A stretch of 64,000 nt of DNA from Idiomarina sp. (GTDB taxonomy: Bacteria; Pseudomonadota; Gammaproteobacteria; Enterobacterales; Alteromonadaceae): contig JAIUMU010000001.1 in assembly GCA_022565355.1 (NCBI GenBank), forward strand, positions 558,001-622,000, given 5' to 3'. Numbering within the stretch: position 1 is the first letter of the stretch; each line of letters starts with the position of its first letter. The notes beneath the pieces are model-generated. The model was not told where the DNA came from. It was given only the letters and a program-made list of their open reading frames with translations, and made no database searches. The position numbers were made by a program, and so were the translations under genes. This document shows positions 25,739 to 33,339 of the stretch, piece by piece.

Positions 25739-26671
25739 ATGAATCAAATTCATTCTAATCAGCATGCACCAAGTTATAGTAAGGTTGATTTAAACCTTTT
25801 ACGGGTACTAGTAGCAATCTATCGTGAACGTCAGTTAGGGCGCGCTGCTGCAGAGCTGGCACTCACCCCTTCAGCTATTAGCCATGCCTTGCGGCGCTTG
25901 CGTGATACCTTCGATGATCAGCTATTTGTGCGCAACGGCCGCTATCAACAGCCAACAGCCTTATGTGAAAAGCTGGTGCCAGAACTCAATGAAGTGTTAG
26001 CGCGCATGCAAGGGCTAGTGAGCCGGGGCCGTAATTTCAGCCCTACAACAACCCAACGTACCTTTCGAATTGGTATGCCCGAAGCGTTAGAGGCAGAGCT
26101 GTTTCCTCGCATTTATAAACGGTTGCAACAGGCAGCACCGCAAGCCAAGCTGGAAAGCATTGCCGTACCCCATATGCAAATTAGTGATTATCTGTTGAAT
26201 CGCAAAGCCGATGTGGTGATTGATGTAGCGATGGCCATGAGCAGCCCAGTGCAGCAACAGCCTCTGTTGCAAGAGCCATTTGCAGTGTTAAGCCGAGCCA
26301 ATGATCAACAGCAACTTACCCGTGAACGCTATTTAGCAAGCTCTCACCTAGCGGTGTCTACCCGAGCACGTGGCTCTGTGCTTGAAGATATGCTGTTACG
26401 GGAACTGGGTGTAGAGCGGCACATACTCGCGCGGGTGCAAAGTTACCAAACTGCAGCGCAACTAGTAACTGCAACAGGAGCTTTGCTTACGCTACCTGCA
26501 CGTATCGCCCAGCGTTTGGTTACGCAATATTCACTGCGTAGTTGGCCAATGCCCATTGCCGTGCCGGCAACGCGCTTGCAGGTATATTGGCACGCAGCGT
26601 ATGAGAATGATCCTGCATTAACTTGGTTACTGAAAAACTTGCAAACCGTTACTGAGGTACCTGCAGAGTAA
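25739..26671 (+). CDS. LysR family transcriptional regulator
   Basis: A 310-residue LysR protein: an N-terminal winged helix (VDLNLLRVLVAIYRERQLGRAAAELALTPSAISHALRRL in two parts, residues about 17-55) and a C-terminal effector-binding domain. The gene is divergent from the acyl-CoA dehydrogenase and shares an 80-nt intergenic region with it; LysR regulators commonly control such a divergent neighbour. The inducer is unknown, but a CoA ester or hydroxy acid is a reasonable guess. The start at 25739 has no strong Shine-Dalgarno (AAAGG about 9 nt upstream). Confidence 0.88.
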   Translation: MNQIHSNQHAPSYSKVDLNLLRVLVAIYRERQLGRAAAELALTPSAISHALRRLRDTFDDQLFVRNGRYQQPTALCEKLVPELNEVLARMQGLVSRGRNFSPTTTQRTFRIGMPEALEAELFPRIYKRLQQAAPQAKLESIAVPHMQISDYLLNRKADVVIDVAMAMSSPVQQQPLLQEPFAVLSRANDQQQLTRERYLASSHLAVSTRARGSVLEDMLLRELGVERHILARVQSYQTAAQLVTATGALLTLPARIAQRLVTQYSLRSWPMPIAVPATRLQVYWHAAYENDPALTWLLKNLQTVTEVPAE

Positions 26672-26734
26672 TACTTCTGCATAGCATCCATCATTAGCTT
26701 GCTGGCTGAAGAACTCACGGCTAAACAACGGCCA

Positions 26735-26766
26735 CAAAAAAAGCGGCGAGGGTTACTCGCCGCTTG
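26735..26766 (-). terminator. Intrinsic terminator of the AztD-like gene
   Basis: On the minus strand AGCGGCGAG and CTCGCCGCT form a 9-bp GC-rich stem with a seven-base loop, followed by a run of seven T. It lies about 65 nt after the AztD-like stop. On the plus strand the same stem would follow the LysR gene but lacks a T run. Confidence 0.85.
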
Positions 26767-26830
26767 CATAATGCACAATGTTAACAATTAATCAGAGTGC
26801 ACTCACACAACAGGGAACTGTGGGTTGTGC

Positions 26831-28186
26831 TTAGTGGTTGTGGCCATGGTCATCTGCAAGAAAACCTAACCACACTAAGCTGCCTGGAACTACATCCAAG
26901 CTTAAACGTTCTTCTATCACACCATCATGTAAATCAACGATTACCAACTCTTGTGCAGCAGGGTCGCTAATAAAGGCATCGTGGGTAATCGGGCTAAACG
27001 CCATATAAGGGGCGTTCTCGCCAATTGAATCAAGTACTGCAAATTGGCTCTGAATTTCGTAATGATCAGTACGGAAGCGCACTACAGTAAGCATGCCTGC
27101 GCTATCTAAAATAGCAAAACGGTTACCACTGTGGTTGAAGCCTGCGCGTAAGATCGTTGCATCAGCATTGTCTTCACCGCGCCATTCAATGTGTTCCATA
27201 CGCTCATGCCCATGATCATCTTGGCTATGTGCATGGTCATGATCATCATCTTCTACGTGCAACCAGAATAGCTCTTGGCCAGCTCGGCCTACGAATAAAC
27301 CCGTATTATCGTGCGAATAGATCGTACCAACACGAGTTCCAGCTTCAGTGATAGCGTCACTATTCGCCAATTTCTCAGCTACATAGCCATCATCACCCTC
27401 AGAAACTACGAGTACACCGTCTGCACACCCAAAGGTAACGAACATGCTGGTAATTGCGCTACCGTGCAAGCGTGGGCAACTTTCTTCGAAGCGTTGTACA
27501 AAATCAAAATGATCGCTATGGCGCTCATATACTTCAACGAAATCTGGTAATACGCCATCGGTATCCGCACTGCGATAGCTGGTAAATAGGTGATTTCCGC
27601 GAATTTCAGCCGCGCCGTGTTGGTTGCGAGTAAGCTCTAAACTTGCCAATGTGCGGTTTTCGCTAAGGCTGTGATCTGAAAGCGCGTAAACCTTTGCTGG
27701 CACACCAGCTACGCCATCAAAAAATACCACACCGCGATGATCGTATTGGTTATAGTGGGTAGGAAGTTCGCCAAACAACTCAAGCGAGAGTAGTTGTGGA
27801 TCATTCTCATTGTAATGCCCATGATCACCATGCGCTTCTGTTTCGTAACCGCTATCAATAAAGTTCACAATGCCATCAGCACGCTGAATCGCTACTGCAA
27901 AACGATAATCTGGGCTTGGGTATAGTGCCGCATTATCACCCGTTAGGTGAAAATCATTAATTATCGATTCTGATTCTAAATCGTACACGTAAACGTGGTC
28001 GTTAGCCGCAGAAGTAAATACGATACGGCCACTGAAGCCATGGTCATGACCATGATCGTGGTTATGATCTGCAGCTGGTGGTATTTCCGCGATTACCTCA
28101 CGGTTTTCCCCACAACCAGTAAGCACCAACGAAACTGCAAGGGCAGCTGCCGACATGGTAAGCATTGAGCGATTTGATGTTCTCAT
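26831..28186 (-). CDS. AztD-like His-rich zinc-binding lipoprotein
   Basis: A 451-residue lipoprotein precursor: signal peptide with lipobox LTGC, cysteine 25. A His-Asp cluster follows (HNHDHGHDHG, residues 41-50), then a repeated beta-strand pattern suggesting a beta-propeller, with a second cluster (DDDHDHAHSQDDHGH, near residue 325) and a C-terminal DDHGHNH. The layout matches AztD, a periplasmic zinc chaperone that passes zinc to the binding protein of an AztABC/ZnuABC transporter; no such transporter genes are adjacent here. A good Zur box lies upstream (28239-28257). The name is by pattern only; another metal-binding propeller lipoprotein is possible. Confidence 0.65.
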   Translation of the reverse strand: MRTSNRSMLTMSAAALAVSLVLTGCGENREVIAEIPPAADHNHDHGHDHGFSGRIVFTSAANDHVYVYDLESESIINDFHLTGDNAALYPSPDYRFAVAIQRADGIVNFIDSGYETEAHGDHGHYNENDPQLLSLELFGELPTHYNQYDHRGVVFFDGVAGVPAKVYALSDHSLSENRTLASLELTRNQHGAAEIRGNHLFTSYRSADTDGVLPDFVEVYERHSDHFDFVQRFEESCPRLHGSAITSMFVTFGCADGVLVVSEGDDGYVAEKLANSDAITEAGTRVGTIYSHDNTGLFVGRAGQELFWLHVEDDDHDHAHSQDDHGHERMEHIEWRGEDNADATILRAGFNHSGNRFAILDSAGMLTVVRFRTDHYEIQSQFAVLDSIGENAPYMAFSPITHDAFISDPAAQELVIVDLHDGVIEERLSLDVVPGSLVWLGFLADDHGHNH

Positions 28187-28505
28187 TATTATTACGTCCT
28201 ATCTGATAACAATTAAATACAAAGCCGTGATTTAGTGTAATGTTATATTGTTACAGTTAGTATAACAAGAGCGAGTGCGATAACTTCTCCTGTTTGTAAG
28301 ATGAAATGATGATGTTTTGCTTATATCTATCGTTATAGAAAGCCAAAAAACGCGGTATGTGATGTTTAAGTAAGGCAGTTTGCACGTTTCTCCCACCATT
28401 CCCCCCTAAATTCACACTTCTTTACATTTTCCCGTATGTGGAAGCTGTTTATTTAAGCCAATATTCACTAATCTAATCAGTACATTAACTGTGCAAGGAT
28501 TCGCT
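28187..28505. other. 319-nt divergent intergenic region
   Basis: This region separates the AztD-like gene and the Sel1 gene and holds the Zur box at 28239-28257. The rest (28260-28505) is AT-rich with no convincing ORF or RNA gene; promoter-like TTTACA occurs near 28432 but no well-spaced -10 was found. Confidence 0.5.
28239..28257 (-). promoter_or_regulatory. Zur box upstream of the AztD-like gene
   Basis: AATGTTATATTGTTACAGT matches the core of the gammaproteobacterial Zur operator (AATGTTATA-N-TATAACATT) at all nine positions of the left half and six of nine on the right. It lies 53 nt before the AztD-like start. Zur represses zinc-acquisition genes when zinc is plentiful, which fits a His-rich zinc-binding lipoprotein. 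Confidence 0.7.
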
Positions 28506-29486
28506 ATGTCGATTGCTTCATATAAGAAAAACATATTCACAGCCGCCGTGGTGGCTGTTGCAGCAATGCTTGCGTTACCAGCTTGGGCAAGCCCCAACAG
28601 CTCTCAGGAAAACGCTACGTTATCAGAAAGCGAAAGCGCCCAACTGTTGTGCGAAAACGACAGCTGCAAGCCTCACATCATGATGTTGCATCGGCAAGCA
28701 CGCTGGGGTGATCTGCATTCTTTGGCAATTGTTGCCATGCTCTATCTCACCGGCGATGGTGTTGAAAAAGATATCGATCGTGGCTTGGAGTATATGAAGA
28801 TTTCCGCTAAATACGACAATGAAATTGCTTTATTTGCCCTAGCTACATGGTATCGAAATGGCCAATGGGTGGAAAAAGATGAAGCCCAGGCAAACGAGTA
28901 CTTGCAAAAAGCGATTGCCAAAGAATATCCACCCGCCCAGTATCAAATGGCGCTGCAACTATTTACTCGTAACACCGAAGAAAGTAACCAAGAAGGTTCG
29001 CAAATGTTGGAATTAGCTGCCCGGCGGGGCTCAGCACCAGCAATGTTTTTACTAGCCCGTTTGAAATTAGCGGGCGAACTGGTGGAATATGATCTGCCGG
29101 GCGCTGCCACCCTGCTTCGCCGGTTAAGCATTAATGGGCATGATGAAGCTCGAGCACTCTCACGGCAACTGATCGCCGAGCTGGATCGCAGAAACCTGCA
29201 AAACACAGAGCAAGCTGATACTCATGCAGAAGATACCTACGCAAAACTTGCTGAGGAACTTGAGAGCTCCCTTGATATCGAGCGAATTCAAATAACTGGT
29301 TCTGCTTGGGGGCGCAGCGATTCCGCATTAGCCGGTATCGCATTTCAGAATGATCGCACCTTCAACCGCGGCGGTTTGGGTAGAATTCGCACTCAAGCGT
29401 GTAATTTCGAGAGCAATTGCGCATCGGTACGGCCAAGCTCGCGCCACTCCGGCATAATCGATATGCTCAGTGATCCGGAGCAATAA
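28506..29486 (+). CDS. Sel1-like repeat (SLR) periplasmic protein
   Basis: A 326-residue protein with a signal peptide (about residues 1-28, ending LPAWA) and four to five Sel1-type helical repeats between residues about 65 and 220: HSLAIVAMLYLTGDG, ALFALATWYRNGQWV, AQYQMALQLFTRN and AMFLLARLKLAGEL. SLR proteins act as periplasmic or secreted scaffolds for protein-protein contacts. The C-terminal 100 residues lack repeats and contain four cysteines in all with the N-terminal pair (CENDSC near residue 50, CNFESNC near 300), possibly disulfides. Partner unknown. Confidence 0.8.
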   Translation: MSIASYKKNIFTAAVVAVAAMLALPAWASPNSSQENATLSESESAQLLCENDSCKPHIMMLHRQARWGDLHSLAIVAMLYLTGDGVEKDIDRGLEYMKISAKYDNEIALFALATWYRNGQWVEKDEAQANEYLQKAIAKEYPPAQYQMALQLFTRNTEESNQEGSQMLELAARRGSAPAMFLLARLKLAGELVEYDLPGAATLLRRLSINGHDEARALSRQLIAELDRRNLQNTEQADTHAEDTYAKLAEELESSLDIERIQITGSAWGRSDSALAGIAFQNDRTFNRGGLGRIRTQACNFESNCASVRPSSRHSGIIDMLSDPEQ

Positions 29487-29502
29487 GCTCTAGATGAACA
29501 AG

Positions 29503-29537
29503 CATAAAAAAACGCTGCCAGTGGCAGCGTTTTTTCT
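29503..29537. terminator. Bidirectional intrinsic terminator between Sel1 gene and sucD
   Basis: AAAAAAACGCTGCCA and TGGCAGCGTTTTTT pair over 14 bases with a two-base-wide loop, giving a T run on each strand. It lies between the convergent Sel1 gene and sucD. Confidence 0.9.
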
Positions 29538-29578
29538 AGGTAGTGTTGCTGTTATCCTTTTGCTTTACAGCAAAGTGA

Positions 29579-30451
29579 TTACCAACCTGTTTTTTCGCGT
29601 AATGCTTTACCGATATCGGCTAAGCTACGAACAGTTTTAACACCAGCCGCTTCAAGTGCTGCGAATTTCTCGTCTGCAGTACCTTTACCGCCAGAAATAA
29701 TCGCACCAGCATGGCCCATGCGCTTACCTGGAGGAGCAGTAACACCAGCAATGTAAGAAACCACAGGCTTGGTTACATTCGCTTTAATGTATTCCGCTGC
29801 TTCTTCTTCAGCAGTACCGCCGATTTCACCGATCATTACGATTGCTTCAGTAGCTGGATCTTTTTCGAACATCTCGAGGATATCGATAAAGTTAGAACCA
29901 GGAATTGGGTCTCCACCAATACCAACACAGCTTGATTGGCCAAAGCCTTCATCTGTAGTTTGCTTCACTGCTTCGTAAGTAAGCGTACCAGAACGTGAAA
30001 CGATACCTACTTTACCTGGCTTATGAATGTGGCCTGGCATAATACCAATCTTACACTCGCCTGGAGTGATAACACCTGGGCAGTTCGGGCCGATCATGCG
30101 AACGCCTTTGTGCGTTAAGTATTCTTTCACGTAAAGCATATCAATCGTTGGAATACCTTCCGTAATACATACAATCAGTTCAATACCTGCATCAGCAGCT
30201 TCAATGATTGAATCTTTACAGAAAGGAGCCGGTACGTAGATAACTGATGCAGTTGCACCGGTTTTCGCTACCGCTTCTTTAACGGTGTTAAATACAGGTA
30301 AACCTAGGTGCGTTTGGCCACCTTTACCTGGAGTTACGCCGCCAACCATTTTCGTTCCATAAGCAATTGCTTGCTCTGAATGGAATGTGCCTTGGCCGCC
30401 AGTGAAACCCTGACAGATTACTTTAGTGTCTTTATTAATCAGGATGCTCAT
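29579..30451 (-). CDS. sucD: Succinyl-CoA ligase, alpha subunit
   Basis: With SucC converts succinyl-CoA to succinate with substrate-level phosphorylation in the TCA cycle. The 290-residue protein (E. coli 289) has the CoA-binding Rossmann domain at the start ([19 protein letters not shown]) and the phosphohistidine loop [18 protein letters not shown], with the active His near residue 247. It begins one base before the sucC stop (TAATG). A strong terminator follows at 29503-29537. Confidence 0.97.
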   Translation of the reverse strand: MSILINKDTKVICQGFTGGQGTFHSEQAIAYGTKMVGGVTPGKGGQTHLGLPVFNTVKEAVAKTGATASVIYVPAPFCKDSIIEAADAGIELIVCITEGIPTIDMLYVKEYLTHKGVRMIGPNCPGVITPGECKIGIMPGHIHKPGKVGIVSRSGTLTYEAVKQTTDEGFGQSSCVGIGGDPIPGSNFIDILEMFEKDPATEAIVMIGEIGGTAEEEAAEYIKANVTKPVVSYIAGVTAPPGKRMGHAGAIISGGKGTADEKFAALEAAGVKTVRSLADIGKALREKTGW

Positions 30452-31620
30452 TATTGACCTCCAGCTGCTGCAGCTACAACTTTCTGAGCTGCGTCAGATA
30501 AGCTGGTAGCAGCTTCAATGTTCAAACCGCTTTCCGCTAGCTTCTGCGTACCAAGTTCAGCATTGTTACCTTCAAGGCGCACAACAACTGGTACTTTAAC
30601 GCCAACTTCTTCAACAGCACCAATGATACCTTCAGCAATCATATCGCAACGAACGATACCACCGAAGATGTTCACAAATACGGCTTTCACACTCTTATCA
30701 GATAAAATGATCTTGAATGCTTCAGAAACGCGCTCTTTTGTAGCTCCGCCACCAACATCTAGGAAGTTAGCAGGCTCGCCACCGCTTAGCTTAACGATAT
30801 CCATTGTACCCATTGCTAGGCCGGCACCGTTTACCATGCAACCAATGTTGCCATCAAGCGCAACATAGTTCAGTTCAAATTTTGCAGCATGAGCTTCACG
30901 CGCATCTTCTTGCGAAGGATCGTGCATTTCTTTGATTTTTGGCTGGCGATAAATCGCATTGCTATCGATGTTGATTTTGCCATCTAAGCAATGCAAGTTG
31001 CCTTCATCGGTAATTACCAATGGGTTGATTTCTAATAGTGCGAAATCATACTGTTCAAACATTTTCGCCAAGCCCAAGAAGATCTTAGTGAATTGCTTCA
31101 CTTGCTCTGGGTTCAGGCCTAATTGGAATCCTAAATCGCGGCCTTGATAAGGCTGTGCACCAACCGTTGGGTCGATAATCGCTTTCAGGATTTTCTCTGG
31201 GGTTTCTTCAGCAACAGTTTCAATTTCCACGCCGCCTTCTGTAGAGGCCATGAAAACAATTTTGCGCGTTGCACGGTCTACTACTGCACCAAGATAAAGC
31301 TCTTTGTCGATATCGGTGAGGCTTTCAACCAAGATTTTTGCTACTGGCTGACCATTCGCATCTGTTTGATAAGTAACTAAGTTTTTGCCAACCCAGTTAT
31401 CTGCGAAAGCACGAACTTCATCAAGTGATGATACAAGTTTCACACCGCCCGCTTTACCGCGGCCACCAGCGTGAACCTGACATTTCACTACCCACTTGTC
31501 GCCGCCAATTTTTTTGGCTGCTTCTACGGCTTCATCAGCAGTGTCTACCGCGTATCCATCAGATACTGGTAATCCAAACTCTCTGAAAAGCTGTTTTGCT
31601 TGATACTCATGCAAATTCAT
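30451..31620 (-). CDS. sucC: Succinyl-CoA ligase, beta subunit
   Basis: A 389-residue ATP-grasp subunit that binds nucleotide and succinate. It begins [16 protein letters not shown] and shows [24 protein letters not shown] and the C-terminal [13 protein letters not shown] and [10 protein letters not shown]. Overlaps sucD by one base, so the two subunits are translationally coupled. It is separated from sucB by 131 nt that contain three hairpins, suggesting its expression differs from the upstream genes. Confidence 0.97.
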   Translation of the reverse strand: MNLHEYQAKQLFREFGLPVSDGYAVDTADEAVEAAKKIGGDKWVVKCQVHAGGRGKAGGVKLVSSLDEVRAFADNWVGKNLVTYQTDANGQPVAKILVESLTDIDKELYLGAVVDRATRKIVFMASTEGGVEIETVAEETPEKILKAIIDPTVGAQPYQGRDLGFQLGLNPEQVKQFTKIFLGLAKMFEQYDFALLEINPLVITDEGNLHCLDGKINIDSNAIYRQPKIKEMHDPSQEDAREAHAAKFELNYVALDGNIGCMVNGAGLAMGTMDIVKLSGGEPANFLDVGGGATKERVSEAFKIILSDKSVKAVFVNIFGGIVRCDMIAEGIIGAVEEVGVKVPVVVRLEGNNAELGTQKLAESGLNIEAATSLSDAAQKVVAAAAGGQ

Positions 31621-31651
31621 GATGCTTATTCCGTTTGTTCATTCAAAACGA

Positions 31652-31744
31652 AAGCAGCCGAGGCTGCTTACCCGAATATTCGCGCGGGATTATACGTTTA
31701 TCTCGCGCAAAATGACAGCGGCAGCACTAAATTGGCCGCCGCTG
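31652..31744 (-). repeat. Three inverted repeats in the sucB-sucC gap
   Basis: Reading leftward after sucB are CAGCGGC/GCCGCTG (31716-31744), GCGCGGGA/TCTCGCGC (31682-31708, one G-U pair) and the perfect AAGCAGCC/GGCTGCTT (31652-31669), the last followed on the minus strand by TCGTTTTG. The last resembles a weak terminator; the others may be stability or processing hairpins. Confidence 0.65.
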
Positions 31745-31751
31745 AGGAGCT

Positions 31752-33323
31752 TTAGATATCCAACAACAAACGTTGCGGATCTTCCAGCAGGTTTTTCACG
31801 GTAACCAAGAAGCCTACCGATTCTTTGCCATCAATGATTCTGTGATCGTAAGACATCGCCAGATACATCATAGGCAGAATTTCTACCTTGCCATCCACTG
31901 CCATTGGCCGATCTTGGATTTTGTGCATTCCCAAAATAGCGCTTTGCGGCGGGTTCAAGATAGGCGTTGAAAGCAGTGAACCAAACACACCACCATTGGT
32001 GATGGTGAAGTTACCACCTTGCATTTCGTCCATTGTTAATTTGCCATCACGGCCTTTGATTGCTAACTCTTTGATGCCGGCTTCAATTTCAGCCAAGCTC
32101 AACTTATCGCAATCACGTAACACTGGAGTAACCAAGCCGCGCGGGGTTGATACAGCAATGCTTACATCGAAGTAGTTGTGATAAACGATATCTTCACCAT
32201 CAATCGATGCATTCACTTCTGGGAAGCGTTTCAGTGCTTCAACCACAGCTTTCACGTAAAACGACATGAAGCCCAAACGAATGCCATGGCGCTCTTCAAA
32301 CTCTTTCTGATACGTTTTCCGAATGTCCATGATTGGTTTCATGTTCACTTCATTAAACGTAGTGAGCATTGCCGTAGAGTTCTTCGCTTCCAGTAAACGT
32401 TTCGCGATAGTTTTGCGTAAACGGGTCATCGGTACCCGTTTCTGAGTGCGATCGCCACTTACAGCAGCAGGCTTACTTGCAGATTTGCTTTCCGTTTTCT
32501 TCTCAGTAGATGATTTCACGTGCTTCTCTACATCTTCTTTAGTTATGCGGCCATCTTTGCCAGAGCCTTTCACATCGCTTGCTTTGATATCGTGTTCGGC
32601 AAGTAATCTGCGTACTGAAGGGCTTACTGCATCGGCATCTTTGTCAGAGTCGCTAGCTTCTTTTTCCGAGCTTTCAGCTTTTGGCGCTGGTTTGCTGCCA
32701 CTAGCACCTTTCACGATTTTACCAATCACTTCTTTAGCACCCACATTAGCGCCTTCATCATGAATGATTTCGCTAAGTTCGCCATCTGCTTCTGCAACCA
32801 CTTCTAGTACTACTTTGTCAGTTTCAATGTCTACTAGATTCTGATCGCGGCTCACTTTATCGCCAGCTTTCACATGCCATGTTGCAATAGTAGCTTCTGA
32901 AACTGATTCAGGTAACTCAGGTACCTTCACTTCAATTTCTTCACCGCTAGCATCTGCTTTATCAGCATCATCGCTTTCTTCTGCATCATCTTTGTCCGCA
33001 GATTGCTGCTCTTCTTTTTCTGCCGATGAAGATTCTTCTTTTTTCTCTGATTTTTCGTCGTCTTTCGAAGAAGCAGCGCTTGCGTCGCCTTCTTCAATGC
33101 TGCCGATTACTTCTTTGCTTTTTACTGTTGCACCTTCATCAGCATCGATCTTACCGATAACGCCATCAGCTTCGGCCACAACTTCCAAAACAACTTTGTC
33201 GGTTTCAATATCAACCAGGTTTTGATCGCGGCTAACTTTATCGCCCTCTTTAACGTGCCAAGTTGCGATGGTGCCGTCTGCTACGGATTCCGGTAATTCT
33301 GGTACTTTGATTTCAATCGCCAT
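31752..33323 (-). CDS. sucB: 2-oxoglutarate dehydrogenase E2, with two lipoyl domains
   Basis: Dihydrolipoyllysine succinyltransferase, core of the 2-oxoglutarate dehydrogenase complex. The 523-residue protein is longer than E. coli SucB (405). It carries two lipoyl domains (residues 1-78 and 129-206), each with ETDKVVLEV, so the lipoylated lysines are Lys43 and Lys170. A very charged Glu/Lys/Ser/Asp linker separates them. A peripheral-subunit-binding domain follows at about 233-268 ([12 protein letters not shown]), then the catalytic domain to 523 with SYDHRIIDG (His494, Asp498). The lipoyl domains are close duplicates at DNA level. It lies 16 nt after sucA. Confidence 0.95.
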   Translation of the reverse strand: MAIEIKVPELPESVADGTIATWHVKEGDKVSRDQNLVDIETDKVVLEVVAEADGVIGKIDADEGATVKSKEVIGSIEEGDASAASSKDDEKSEKKEESSSAEKEEQQSADKDDAEESDDADKADASGEEIEVKVPELPESVSEATIATWHVKAGDKVSRDQNLVDIETDKVVLEVVAEADGELSEIIHDEGANVGAKEVIGKIVKGASGSKPAPKAESSEKEASDSDKDADAVSPSVRRLLAEHDIKASDVKGSGKDGRITKEDVEKHVKSSTEKKTESKSASKPAAVSGDRTQKRVPMTRLRKTIAKRLLEAKNSTAMLTTFNEVNMKPIMDIRKTYQKEFEERHGIRLGFMSFYVKAVVEALKRFPEVNASIDGEDIVYHNYFDVSIAVSTPRGLVTPVLRDCDKLSLAEIEAGIKELAIKGRDGKLTMDEMQGGNFTITNGGVFGSLLSTPILNPPQSAILGMHKIQDRPMAVDGKVEILPMMYLAMSYDHRIIDGKESVGFLVTVKNLLEDPQRLLLDI

Positions 33324-33339
33324 GATGTGATCTCACCTG

